64,000 bases of DNA from Novosphingobium clariflavum (GTDB lineage: Bacteria > Pseudomonadota > Alphaproteobacteria > Sphingomonadales > Sphingomonadaceae): assembly GCF_026420865.1 (NCBI RefSeq), contig NZ_JAPCWC010000014.1:34272-98271 (forward strand), read 5' to 3'. Below the pieces are notes generated by a model. That model did no database searches. It saw nothing but the letters and a program-made list of their open reading frames with translations, and was not told the origin of the DNA. This document shows positions 34,267-41,936 of this stretch, in pieces. Every line of letters begins with the position of its first letter. The first letter of the stretch is position 1. The translations under genes were made by a program, and so were the position numbers.

Positions 34267-36401
34267 TCGGCCCGAACTTCGATGCGGCGCGGGCCGTGCT
34301 GGCAGATCTCGTCGCGCTCCAGCCATGCGCGAGCGCGAGCAATGAAATTGCCGCATTATGCGCGGATGTGACCCAATCGGTGATCTCCGAGACATTTCCC
34401 GGTGCGCTCGTTCCTGTAATTGACAGTGCCGGATCGATGCAGATCGATGTTGCCGTGCCGACCATGTCCGACTGGCGGCGGCTCAAGCCCGTCCTGCTGG
34501 CGTTCGCCGGACCGACGCTTACCGGGTTCGACGGCGTGCCAGAGCCGTTCGCCGCTATCGATCCGATCGGCGCCCGCCTCCAACTTGCCGCGCCCGCTGT
34601 CACCGCGATCATGCGCTTGCCGGCCGACGATCGCGCGCGCGTTGCGGCCTTGCGCGCTGTCCTGCGCGCGCGCGACACGCTTGCGTGCGCGCCCGAATTG
34701 CAGCGCTCGGCCCCAGTCCCGACCTCTTGGCTGCTGGCGCGGTTCCAGGATTATCTCAATGTCGGGGGCCGCGATGCGGCCACCGGCATTCTTGACCGCC
34801 TCCGCAGCGAACTCCGTCTCGACGCACTCAACGTCAAATTTCTCGAAGTCCAGCTGCTCGCCGTCTTTGAGGACTGGGCGGCAATCGTTGACCTCCCCGA
34901 ATTCCCGAGCCTCTGCGTCGCCCGCAGGACGCCTGCGATCACCGCGATCCTCCTGGAAGCACTGTATCAAACCCATATTGCGGGACCTTTCGACGCCGTG
35001 AATGTGGCCGAAACGCGTGCTGCGTTCGAGAGCTCGGTCCAGTCCTTTGTCCAGTCGATGAGTATCGCCGCTGCACCGGCAGGGTTGCGGATAGGCGGAT
35101 GGCGCCTCCTCGGTCTGGAAACACTCTCAGATCCCGATCGCCAAGACCTGTTCGCCATCCTTGCCGACCGGGCGCAGGACCTGGGCTGGATCGCAGACCT
35201 GTTGCCGGCGCAAGCGCCGCTCGCGCCTCAAGGGGTCGAGGTTGCTGCCCCGATCGATGCCGCGCGTGAAGCGCTGGTACAAGCTGATGCGGTCGACAGC
35301 ATAGACCTCCTTGCTGACGCAATGGCAGCGATGGCGCGGCTCAGTCCTGATGAACTGGCGTTGCTGCGTGAGACGATGCCGTTCCGACCGATCGTGCAGG
35401 CGACCGATGAGCTGGCGAATATCGCGCCGCCGACATCCTGGATCGCCTGGCTTGATCGCGCCGGGGATCCAGCCTTCGCCAACGCACTCGATATTGCGCG
35501 GCGGGGCAAGGATGAGTGGGAGATCGGCGCATCGACGGGTGATCCGGTCGCGGTGCGTGCCCTCGTCGCGGCACTCGAAAAGGTCCAAGGCGATGAGCTT
35601 GCCGCTGGTCGCACTACCCAGGCCTTGCCCTATCTGGTCGCCTGGCTGCAGAGAGACGACGAATTCCCAAGGGCTGCTCTGTCGCCGGTCTATGGTGGGT
35701 TATTGACCCTCTTTGCGCTCGGGAGTGCGCGCGGAGCAACTATCTACGATTCGAGCCAAGTGTTGGTTGAAGGGCTTCTGGCCTCGGGCCTTGGCCAAAA
35801 GGCCTATCGCGACCTGATCGCCGATATCGACGAGATCGCCGGTGACGGCTTTGGCGTCGATATGATCTATTGGGTTCTGGGGCTTGTTGAGAGTTTCATG
35901 AACGCCGCCACACCCGATGCGAGTGCCCGCGAGACGTTCCTCCATCGCATTCTTGCCCGCATCGTTCCAATCTATGGCCGCCTTACCCGCATCCAGCAGA
36001 TCGCGGTCAGATTGTTGTCGAGCGAACTCGGCTGGTCGCCGCCGGGAACACCGGTAACCGATGTCGAGCCCGCGGATGATGGCTTGGCAAGCCGCCTGGC
36101 TGGCTTGCGCATTGCCATCTATTCGCTGACCGAATCCTCAAGCCGGCAAGCCAAGGCTGTGCTGGAGGAGATCTCGCCATCCGTCACGGTCGATACAAAT
36201 GCCGATCACGGTGGTAGCCCTCGGCTGCGCGCACTAGCGGAGAATTCCGATCTCTTCGTGATGACATGGTTATCGGCAAAGCACGCAGCCACAGATTTCA
36301 TCCGTGAGCATCGCGGCAGTCGAACATTGCTCTATTCGCGAGGGAAGGGATTCTCGAGCATAGTCCGAGCTATTGAGGCCCATTTATCGAAAAAGGCATG
36401 A
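34263..36401 (+). CDS. dpdD: DpdD, with DUF2325-like C-terminus
   Basis: A 712-residue protein ending the operon. Most of it is helical and unassigned. The last ~95 residues (from RIAIYSLTESSSRQ) resemble DUF2325: ENSDLFVMTW, SAKHAATDFIREH and LYSRGKGFSSIVRAIE, a small Rossmann-like fold. The size and the block ending in GKGFSSIV match DpdD proteins. DpdD is part of the restriction half in the Salmonella cluster, and its biochemical role is unknown. The 246 bases after its stop have no convincing gene, only a weak TGACAA/TTGTCA stem-loop. Confidence 0.75.
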   Translation: MIGPNFDAARAVLADLVALQPCASASNEIAALCADVTQSVISETFPGALVPVIDSAGSMQIDVAVPTMSDWRRLKPVLLAFAGPTLTGFDGVPEPFAAIDPIGARLQLAAPAVTAIMRLPADDRARVAALRAVLRARDTLACAPELQRSAPVPTSWLLARFQDYLNVGGRDAATGILDRLRSELRLDALNVKFLEVQLLAVFEDWAAIVDLPEFPSLCVARRTPAITAILLEALYQTHIAGPFDAVNVAETRAAFESSVQSFVQSMSIAAAPAGLRIGGWRLLGLETLSDPDRQDLFAILADRAQDLGWIADLLPAQAPLAPQGVEVAAPIDAAREALVQADAVDSIDLLADAMAAMARLSPDELALLRETMPFRPIVQATDELANIAPPTSWIAWLDRAGDPAFANALDIARRGKDEWEIGASTGDPVAVRALVAALEKVQGDELAAGRTTQALPYLVAWLQRDDEFPRAALSPVYGGLLTLFALGSARGATIYDSSQVLVEGLLASGLGQKAYRDLIADIDEIAGDGFGVDMIYWVLGLVESFMNAATPDASARETFLHRILARIVPIYGRLTRIQQIAVRLLSSELGWSPPGTPVTDVEPADDGLASRLAGLRIAIYSLTESSSRQAKAVLEEISPSVTVDTNADHGGSPRLRALAENSDLFVMTWLSAKHAATDFIREHRGSRTLLYSRGKGFSSIVRAIEAHLSKKA

Positions 36402-36647
36402 CAATTTAAGTCCACTTGTCAGGTATAGCGACTGTGGTTTTGGGCAGAATGCCGGCAACACGCGAGCCCCTCGCGGGAACGTGGAGTGGTACCGCCCGAA
36501 GAATCACGTAATCTGATCAAACTGTCGGCTTCCCCGGCCTCGCAAGTCGCGACGAAGCTGGAAGCCGAAGAAGCCAAGCCAAAGTGCAATCTCAACATGG
36601 TGGCCATCGGTGCGGACACGTAATGAAAGCTGGCGTCTGACGGGCCT

Positions 36648-37514
36648 TCAACGAAGGTGCGGCGTCCACCTTGCTTCAAGCTCACGGGTTTCATTTTCCT
36701 CGTCCTCTGCGTCCTCATCGATGTAGAGGAGAGTGACCTTGAAGCCATTCGACTGGCAGACTGCCTGTTCAAGGACAGTGGGAAACTTTACATCACGCTG
36801 AGGCTGAAGCCATATGCCGCCGTGCCGGCTGGCCCACGACGACGGACTACCCGTGTTCCGGTGTCGGCGCGTCAAGGAAGCCAAAGGAAGTTGCGACCCC
36901 TTCCCTACATCGAGTGGCGGAAAATCCTTTGATGCCCGGCTGTAGCGAACCACGTCCTCGCGCGAGAAGATGACGGCGCAGGTTTCGGGCGATAGCTCTA
37001 CATACCTGTTCGCGACTGCCTCCATGCTTACATCGTAGAGGTCGCTGAGTTGCCGGATATGGCTGGCGTCGATGCCGCCCAGGCTATCAATATCTTTCGT
37101 GAACAACGGCTTTGGCATGAGCAGGCCTGCTGAAAACCGGTTTGCCTCGGCCTCCTGCCGCTTATATGCATCGGTGCGGCTGCTTTCCTCCAGGTCCTGC
37201 TTGCTGCATTGCCTCTGATAGCCGTGCGACGGAATCAGAAAATGCCCAAGCTCATGCCCTATGGTATAGCGCTTCCGTTTTCTCGGCAGTCCATCCTTGG
37301 TAAGGATGATGCCTTGGTTCTTTTCGGGATCGGAAGTTAGTCCGCCTATGAACCCGTCCACTTCCAGGGTTTTGAAACCGATGATGCCAACATCGGAGGC
37401 GATATCCTCAAGGGGCACCCGCCTCGGCAGATCGGGATAGTAACCGAAGAGGACCTGCAGGAGCCGCTCTGGAGAGCCGCAATCCGCCAAATCCATCCTC
37501 AGATCGACATTCAC
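36648..37514 (-). CDS. ImmA/IrrE-family metallopeptidase
   Basis: A 288-residue protein with the zinc-protease motif in YTIGHELGHFLIPSHG (HExxH) followed by EAEANRFSAGLLMP, the third-ligand region of ImmA/IrrE proteases. Its GTG start overlaps the stop of the XRE gene (GTGA), so repressor and protease are cotranslated. In ICEBs1 and in Deinococcus such proteases cleave their partner repressor under stress. Cleavage of the adjacent XRE protein is therefore likely but not shown. The C-terminal ~60 residues (acidic DEDAEDEENE) are outside the usual domain. Confidence 0.87.
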   Translation of the reverse strand: MNVDLRMDLADCGSPERLLQVLFGYYPDLPRRVPLEDIASDVGIIGFKTLEVDGFIGGLTSDPEKNQGIILTKDGLPRKRKRYTIGHELGHFLIPSHGYQRQCSKQDLEESSRTDAYKRQEAEANRFSAGLLMPKPLFTKDIDSLGGIDASHIRQLSDLYDVSMEAVANRYVELSPETCAVIFSREDVVRYSRASKDFPPLDVGKGSQLPLASLTRRHRNTGSPSSWASRHGGIWLQPQRDVKFPTVLEQAVCQSNGFKVTLLYIDEDAEDEENETRELEARWTPHLR

Positions 37515-37828
37515 GACTTCTTCGCTTTCAGTGCTTCCGCCACGCTCCGCAAAGCTTCCCAGTCCTTCTCGGAAAGCTGGCCATCGAAATCACGAAAAAA
37601 CTGTAGCGCATTGGCTTCGTCGGGCTCGATTGAATCATCGTTAAAATACGCGATTGGCACGCGGAAATGATCGGCAAGGCGCTTCACGATTTCCATGCTG
37701 GGATTTTTGCTCGTCCCCTTTTCGAGTTCCCAGACGTGAACCTTGGAAATGCCGACCCCGTCAGCGACCTGCTGGAGCGACTGACGGCTCTGCTCGCGCA
37801 GCTTCTTCAACTTCGACGCCAACGACAT
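37511..37828 (-). CDS. XRE-family helix-turn-helix repressor
   Basis: A 105-residue protein with an N-terminal HTH_XRE domain (KLKKLREQSRQSLQQVADGVG, HVWELEKGTSKNP, RLADHFRVPIAYF) and a short acidic-then-basic C-terminus. It is the first gene of a minus-strand operon with the ImmA-like protease. Two matching palindromes lie in the 128 bases upstream and are probably its operators, controlling both its own promoter and that of the divergent DUF2188 gene. Confidence 0.85.
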   Translation of the reverse strand: MSLASKLKKLREQSRQSLQQVADGVGISKVHVWELEKGTSKNPSMEIVKRLADHFRVPIAYFNDDSIEPDEANALQFFRDFDGQLSEKDWEALRSVAEALKAKKS

Positions 37829-37855
37829 GCGATGCGGACCAACCTCTGCTTATTC

Positions 37856-37922
37856 CGTTAGGTCCATCTTACGCTCTGGACGACTGGCTTGACAAGCGCG
37901 CCGTCGTTAGTTTAATCTAACG
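37856..37922 (+). promoter_or_regulatory. Twin XRE operators over a divergent promoter
   Basis: CGTTAG-N6-CTAACG is perfect at 37905-37922. A variant, CGTTAG-N6-CTTACG, lies at 37856-37873. The perfect copy covers the -10 (TAATCT, 37913-37918) of a promoter whose -35 TTGACA is at 37889-37894. The other copy lies 28 bases before the XRE start codon. This is the classic arrangement of a self-regulating XRE repressor. Confidence 0.65.
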
Positions 37923-37956
37923 ATCGTTCGATGATAGCCGGAAAGGAGGTGATTCT

Positions 37957-38181
37957 ATGTCGGGCAAGAACCAGCATGTCGTGCCGCACGAGGGCGGTTG
38001 GGCGGTCAAGGGGGCGGGCAACTCGCGCGCAACCTCGGTCCACGAAACGCAGGCTCAAGCGATCGAGGCGGCGCGCAACATCGCTCGCAACCAAGAAAGC
38101 GAGCTACTGATCCACAGGCGCAACGGCCAGATTCGCGAACGCGACAGCTTCGGCAACGATCCGTTCCCGCCGGAGGGCTAA
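37957..38181 (+). CDS. DUF2188 protein
   Basis: A 74-residue protein with the full DUF2188 pattern: NQHVVPHEGGWAVKGAGNSR, then ATSVHETQAQAIEAARNIARN and LLIHRRNGQIRERDSFG. A strong AAAGGAGG ribosome-binding site precedes the ATG. DUF2188 is a small beta-alpha-beta fold of unknown function. It is the first gene under the XRE-controlled promoter and is followed by the SinR/Cas2-like gene. Confidence 0.85.
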   Translation: MSGKNQHVVPHEGGWAVKGAGNSRATSVHETQAQAIEAARNIARNQESELLIHRRNGQIRERDSFGNDPFPPEG

Positions 38182-38183
38182 CA

Positions 38184-38207
38184 GGGGGCTCCCTAACGGG
38201 AGCCTCC
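38184..38207 (+). terminator. Hairpin between the DUF2188 and SinR-like genes
   Basis: GGGGGCTCCC and GGGAGCCTCC pair over 10 bp (one G-U) around TAAC, three bases after the DUF2188 stop. Only CTCT follows, so it may attenuate rather than end transcription. Confidence 0.45.
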
Positions 38208-38233
38208 TCTCACATTCGATCAAGGAGGAAGTA

Positions 38234-38518
38234 ATGGCGGTTTACGTCGTCACGTGGAATCTCAACAAGGAAGGTGCGGCCTACACCGCCGCTCGCGCAA
38301 CCTTCCTCAAGCATCTGGCCAAGTATGATAACACGCAGGATTCCGGCCTGGAAACCGTGCGCTGGATTTCAACGAATGAAAGCGCCCAGCAGGTTTCCGA
38401 CTATCTCCGTCAGAAACTCGATGACAATGACCGGCTGTTCGTCTCGAAAGTCGTTTCCGGCACCCATGCGGGGTGGCTCGAAAAGTCTGTCTGGACGTGG
38501 ATCAACGCCCGCCTTTAA
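38234..38518 (+). CDS. SinR/Cas2-like small protein
   Basis: A 94-residue protein starting MAVYVVTWNLNKEG, with AARATFLKHLAKYDNT, VRWISTNESAQQVSDYLRQ and RLFVSKVVSG, ending TWINARL. The beta-alpha-beta ferredoxin-like order and the YVVTWNLN first strand resemble the 'SinR family' proteins, distant relatives of Cas2/VapD. No Cas1 or CRISPR array is present, so it is not an adaptation protein. It has an AAGGAGGAAG ribosome-binding site. A toxin-like or nuclease role is possible but unproven. Confidence 0.5.
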   Translation: MAVYVVTWNLNKEGAAYTAARATFLKHLAKYDNTQDSGLETVRWISTNESAQQVSDYLRQKLDDNDRLFVSKVVSGTHAGWLEKSVWTWINARL

Positions 38519-39020
38519 CCGGTTGTTTTATGCTCTGATGCCGGGGCGTCGATCCGTATGGCGTTTGTCACGGCCGCTTAAGTTTAGGCAACGCCGATTG
38601 GTCTTAGCGATCTATCTGTCCGACATTGCTGCCATCCTGGACGCGGCCAGGCTGATTACATCAGCATTCGGCTTCAGGTTGCGGAAACGGGACATCGTAG
38701 CATCCCGCTCGATTCGCGGCGAATCTATGGTGTGGTGAGCACCGACGGGCTTCGAGCAGGCGCTATGGGCATCGGCGCGAATGATCGGGGGAAGCGAACC
38801 GTCAGTATCTGTGTTCACCGGCAAGCTGTGGCCAGGGCGGGTGCCCTCCGGCTGCTGGAGACCGACCCCTCCTTGTCGCCTGCATGCGATCCTCGGCCGC
38901 CTAATGCCGTCAACCCCGCGAGGGGGTTCCCCTCCGCTTGCGCTGCGGTGACGTCGGCAACCGGGCTCTCCTTTGGGCGCCATCGGGGATGATCCCCGAG
39001 CAACCGAAGGAGTTTTTGTC
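38519..39020. other. Non-coding stretch with small hairpins
   Basis: These ~500 bases hold only overlapping shadow frames and no convincing gene. A short hairpin, TCGGGGA-TGA-TCCCCGA (38983-38999), sits just before the ribosome-binding site of the DUF736 gene at 39021 and could modulate its translation. Confidence 0.5.
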
Positions 39021-39341
39021 ATGGCCACTATCGCTAACCTCACCGTGAAGAACGACGGCAGCCTCGAAGGCACGCTCGCCACCCTCACTGTTTCGGCACC
39101 GATCGCCATCATCCCCAACGCCCGCAAGGCCAAGGAATCCGAGCCCGATTATCGTATCATCAGCCGCAAGAACGGCTTCGAGCTGGGCGCTGGCTGGAAC
39201 CGCTTCTCGCAGAATACGGGCGCCGAATATGTCTCGGTCTCGCTGTCCGCGCCCGAGTTCGGCACCATCTACGGCAATATCGCCAACGCGCCCGGCGACG
39301 ACCCGACGAAGAAGGTCATCATCTGGAACCCGCCCGCCTGA
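39021..39341 (+). CDS. DUF736 protein, first copy
   Basis: A 106-residue protein starting MATIANLTVKNDGSLEGTL. It has the DUF736 pattern: repeated beta strands, a central GAGWNR (here FELGAGWNRFSQNTG), EYVSVSLSAPEFGTIYGN and a terminal IIWNPP. DUF736 proteins are small beta-barrel proteins common on alphaproteobacterial plasmids and ICEs, function unknown. The ATG has GAAGGAG upstream. Two strong hairpins follow the stop codon. Confidence 0.85.
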   Translation: MATIANLTVKNDGSLEGTLATLTVSAPIAIIPNARKAKESEPDYRIISRKNGFELGAGWNRFSQNTGAEYVSVSLSAPEFGTIYGNIANAPGDDPTKKVIIWNPPA

Positions 39342-39350
39342 TCCGGCTCC

Positions 39351-39431
39351 GGCCCCGCCCGCGGGCGGGGCCAATCCCCTTTCCCCACGATCAGCAATGC
39401 CGGGACAGGCCGAGCCTGTCCCGGCATTGCT
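39351..39431. terminator. Two back-to-back hairpins between convergent DUF736 and hup genes
   Basis: A perfect 22-base palindrome (39351-39372, GGCCCCGCCCG/CGGGCGGGGCC) is followed by an 18-bp stem with a CGA loop (39393-39431, AGCAATGCCGGGACAGGC and its complement). Lying between convergent genes, they probably terminate both. Confidence 0.75.
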
Positions 39432-39435
39432 GTGC

Positions 39436-39711
39436 CTAGCCGTTGAGCTTGTCCTTCACCGCCTTGGCGGGCGCAAAGGTCAGCTTCTTCGACGCAGCGA
39501 TCTGGATGGTTTCGCCGGTCGAAGGATTGCGGCCTTCACGCGCCGGACTGTCCTTTACCCGGAACTTGCCAAAGCCGTTCAGCGCGATTTCCTCGCCCTT
39601 CGCCGCCGCGTCCGCGATGGCGGTGAAGACACCATCGACATATTTGCGGGCGTCGGACTTAGTAATGCCGTTCGAGGCGGCAAGGGCGTCGGCAAGATCG
39701 CTGTTGTTCAC
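39436..39711 (-). CDS. hup: HU-family DNA-binding protein
   Basis: A 91-residue histone-like protein: NNSDLADALAASNGITKSDA, then EEIALNGFGKFRVKDSPAREGRNPSTGE with the DNA-binding arm, and IAASKKLTFAPAKAVKDKL. The GTG at 39711 is chosen because it gives the normal HU length; the frame is open to an ATG at 39756. HU bends DNA and may assist recombination, replication or transfer of the element. Confidence 0.92.
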   Translation of the reverse strand: MNNSDLADALAASNGITKSDARKYVDGVFTAIADAAAKGEEIALNGFGKFRVKDSPAREGRNPSTGETIQIAASKKLTFAPAKAVKDKLNG

Positions 39712-39930
39712 GAATATCACTCCACTTTTCAAAACTGTCCGCCGGACACGAATCACATCGTTGCAGGCGGTTCGGCACCCTAAGCAGCAGTCGCTTCGCG
39801 GTCATCTTCCATCGCACGTCATGCCGGTCAGTAGCATCGGGCTCGCACTCGTTGCGGCCGCAGGAAGTTCATCTCAGTCGATGTGAGTTTCCAGCCGAAC
39901 GACGAGGCGGCAGCGGTGAGTCTTGGTCCC

Positions 39931-40127
39931 GTCCGGCAAACGGAGACCATCCCCGCTCGGGTGAGGCGCTGATCCCTGTGGCCGAAATCCGGCCTCCTTC
40001 AATCAACCCGTAAAGGGTCCGCTACGCGTGCGCGTGCGGCCGCTTGGGCAAGCCGGCGCGGTGATTGCGGCCAGACCCCGGCCGCCGGGGCACCTGTCGA
40101 GCGGGGATGGTCTCCGCTTACCGGACA
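39931..40127 (+). ncRNA. Candidate structured RNA or leader
   Basis: Within the gene-free 39712-40139, a 30-base inverted repeat with three mismatches (39931-39960 and 40098-40127, core CGGAGACCATCCCCGCTC) closes a ~137-base domain. The domain contains smaller hairpins such as GGCCG-AAAT-CGGCC-like pairs near 39980-40000 and CCCCGGCCGCCGGGG near 40077-40091. The outer stem ends 12 bases before the ATG at 40140, so it could act as a cis-regulatory leader. There is no match to an RNA family that I know. Confidence 0.4.
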
Positions 40128-40139
40128 GGAGTTCGCGTG

Positions 40140-40304
40140 ATGCCGCTTTCCACCGCCCAGTCGCTCGCCTGGAACCTCGCAAAGACGCTGATGACGGTCG
40201 TCGTTCTTATCAGGACCGACCACGGCTACGCGGTGATGCCCTGGAACGAATTCGACGGCAATCCGGCGCAAGTGGTGCATGAATATGACCCATTCCCATC
40301 CTGA
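40140..40304 (+). CDS. Small conserved-looking protein after the structured leader
   Basis: A 54-residue protein starting MPLSTAQSLAWNLAKTLM and continuing VVVLIRTDHGYAVMPWNEFD, ending HEYDPFPS. ACAGGAG lies 9 bases before the ATG. I do not recognise a named family, but the composition is protein-like and a good ribosome-binding site is present. The function is unknown. Confidence 0.5.
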   Translation: MPLSTAQSLAWNLAKTLMTVVVLIRTDHGYAVMPWNEFDGNPAQVVHEYDPFPS

Positions 40305-40448
40305 TCGGGGGACCAACTCGGCTCCCGGCCGAAGGCAGTTTTCCGTTTCGGCTGGCGCTTCCTCGCGCTATGCTCGCAGTCGCAACATAGCGCTGTGGAG
40401 GTGGTGGCAAGCGCGTCCGACGATTCACGTTTCGAAAGGACGCTCTTC

Positions 40449-40901
40449 ATGACCATCTTTCTCGTTCTCGGCCTATTCGCCGGCCTTTACCTCCTCTGGC
40501 TGCTCTTCAGGCTCGCTGTTTATGCGCTGCCGGTCGCCACTGGTATCAGCCTCGCATTCTGGATACGCGATCACGACTATGGCTATCTCGCCGCCATTCT
40601 TGGCGGCTTCGCGGCGGGTGTCGCGGTGCTGGTCGTCGGTCAGCTTCTCTTCACGGTCATTCGCTCGCCAATCGTCAGGCTGGCCATTGCGTTGCTGTTC
40701 GCCATCCCCGCCGGCATTGCCGGCTATCACGCCGTCCAGGGCGTGATCGGGTTTGCGATTGATCCGGGAATGATGCTCTCGACGCTGAGCTGGATCGGCG
40801 GTGTCACCATCGCGGTCACCGCATGGATCCGGCTCGCCAGCTTGGAGATTTCACAGCCGGCGCAGGCCGCCGCAGGCGCTCCCACAACAACTGCGCGGTA
40901 A
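40449..40901 (+). CDS. Small inner-membrane protein
   Basis: A 150-residue hydrophobic protein with about five predicted membrane segments: TIFLVLGLFAGLYLLWLLF, VYALPVATGISLAFWI, LAAILGGFAAGVAVLVVG, IVRLAIALLFAIPAGIAGY and STLSWIGGVTIAVTAWI. The ATG at 40449 begins the first segment and has GAAAGGA upstream. I recognise no family. It may be an accessory membrane protein of the element. Confidence 0.6.
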   Translation: MTIFLVLGLFAGLYLLWLLFRLAVYALPVATGISLAFWIRDHDYGYLAAILGGFAAGVAVLVVGQLLFTVIRSPIVRLAIALLFAIPAGIAGYHAVQGVIGFAIDPGMMLSTLSWIGGVTIAVTAWIRLASLEISQPAQAAAGAPTTTAR

Positions 40902-40944
40902 CGATCTGGATATCCGCCGCCCGACCAAAGCCGGGTTTGTTCCC

Positions 40945-40990
40945 TGCATGGCTGTTTCCGTGCGGAGCGGTTCCAGACCAGATCATGCCT
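40945..40990 (-). pseudogene. Degenerate remnant of a DUF736 gene
   Basis: The 583-base gap 40902-41484 has no intact gene. On the minus strand, bases ~40957-40987 encode HDLVWNRSAR, nearly identical to HDLVWNRPAR at the end of the DUF736 protein at 41485-41802 and similar at the base level. The preceding codons on that strand resemble the same gene only with frameshifts. It appears to be an inverted, decayed copy. Confidence 0.4.
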
Positions 40991-41484
40991 CCCGGCTGCT
41001 ATGGCGCTGATGGGGAGGAAGCCGATCGCCGGTTTGCGCTGACGAGCGGTCAATAGACTGACGTCTTCCTGGCACTTGGAATCGACACGCCGACCCCAGA
41101 TCGGTGGCGGGCACCCGATGCGATGCCTTGCGCGACAGTACCGGCCCAGGCCCGAGGTGATCCTCCAGCACCCGTTCACCCGAATCCCTGATGTCCGGGT
41201 TTTGGACAATGCTGTTTCCTTGGTCCCGCATCGCGCCATGCACGGCCTCGTGTCGATGCGCTCTTTGCCGTCAGGCCGCTGACGCTCGCCCGTCTTGCCG
41301 CAACGGCTCTGCCCAGACTTTCTTCCCCCGGCGTGCCGCCGTTCCTCGCGGGACCAAGAAAGTCCGGTCCAAGCCGTCCTCCGCTTCGCTGCGGGCCTCC
41401 GGCTGCGGCGCCGTTCGTCTGCCGGCTCGTCCAGCGCATCGAGGCCGCGATTGGCGCGGGTTCGAAGTGAAAGGAACACACATC

Positions 41485-41802
41485 ATGGCAAAGATCGGCA
41501 GCTTCAAGAAGGTTTCGGGTGAACTCCGGGGCCAGATCGTCACTCTCTCGGTTCAGGCCAAGTCGGTGCGCATCGTCGCGGACGAACAGGCCAGCGGCAA
41601 TGCGCCCAGCCACCGGGTCTATGTCGGCGATGCGGAGGTCGGTGCGGCCTGGAGCAAGCGGACCAGCGACGACCGGCCCTATCTCTCTGTCAAGCTCGAT
41701 GATCCCAGCTTCGTCGCTCCCATCTTCGCGCAGCTCTTCGCAGGCGATGATGGCGAACATGACTTGGTCTGGAACCGGCCCGCCCGCCGCGAGCGCGACT
41801 GA
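41485..41802 (+). CDS. DUF736 protein, second copy
   Basis: A 105-residue DUF736 protein: MAKIGSFKKVSGELRGQIVTLS, VYVGDAEVGAAWSKRTSDDR, PYLSVKLDDPSFVAPIFAQL and a terminal HDLVWNRPAR. It is the classic form of the family. The ATG has AAAGGA upstream. A strong terminator follows, and then the frameshifted DUF2285 regulator. The function is unknown. Confidence 0.87.
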   Translation: MAKIGSFKKVSGELRGQIVTLSVQAKSVRIVADEQASGNAPSHRVYVGDAEVGAAWSKRTSDDRPYLSVKLDDPSFVAPIFAQLFAGDDGEHDLVWNRPARRERD

Positions 41803-41813
41803 CGCCCGGTAAG

Positions 41814-41842
41814 GTCCGCCGGCTCTCACCGAGCCGGCGGAC
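41814..41842 (+). terminator. Terminator hairpin after the second DUF736 gene
   Basis: GTCCGCCGGCTC and GAGCCGGCGGAC pair perfectly over 12 bp around TCACC. A second small perfect palindrome, ATCCCCAT-AA-ATGGGGAT (41843-41860), follows directly and may be an operator for the next gene. Confidence 0.65.
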
Positions 41843-41936
41843 ATCCCCATAAATGGGGATTCGACTCCCCAGTTGTTGGAATGGCCCGCAAAAACATCAA
41901 ACGACAGCCTGCGCTCCTGCTTTCGGGAGAGCGCGC

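Noticed and set aside
12632..36401. A Dnd phosphorothioation system, suggested by DndB-like DGQHR proteins
   Set aside because: There is no DndA/C/D/E or SspABCD. The presence of DpdA and QueEDC identifies the Dpd pathway.
36419..36772. Small minus-strand open frame after dpdD
   Set aside because: It overlaps the ImmA-like gene in another frame, is rich in Ser/Arg like out-of-frame translations, and has no ribosome-binding site.
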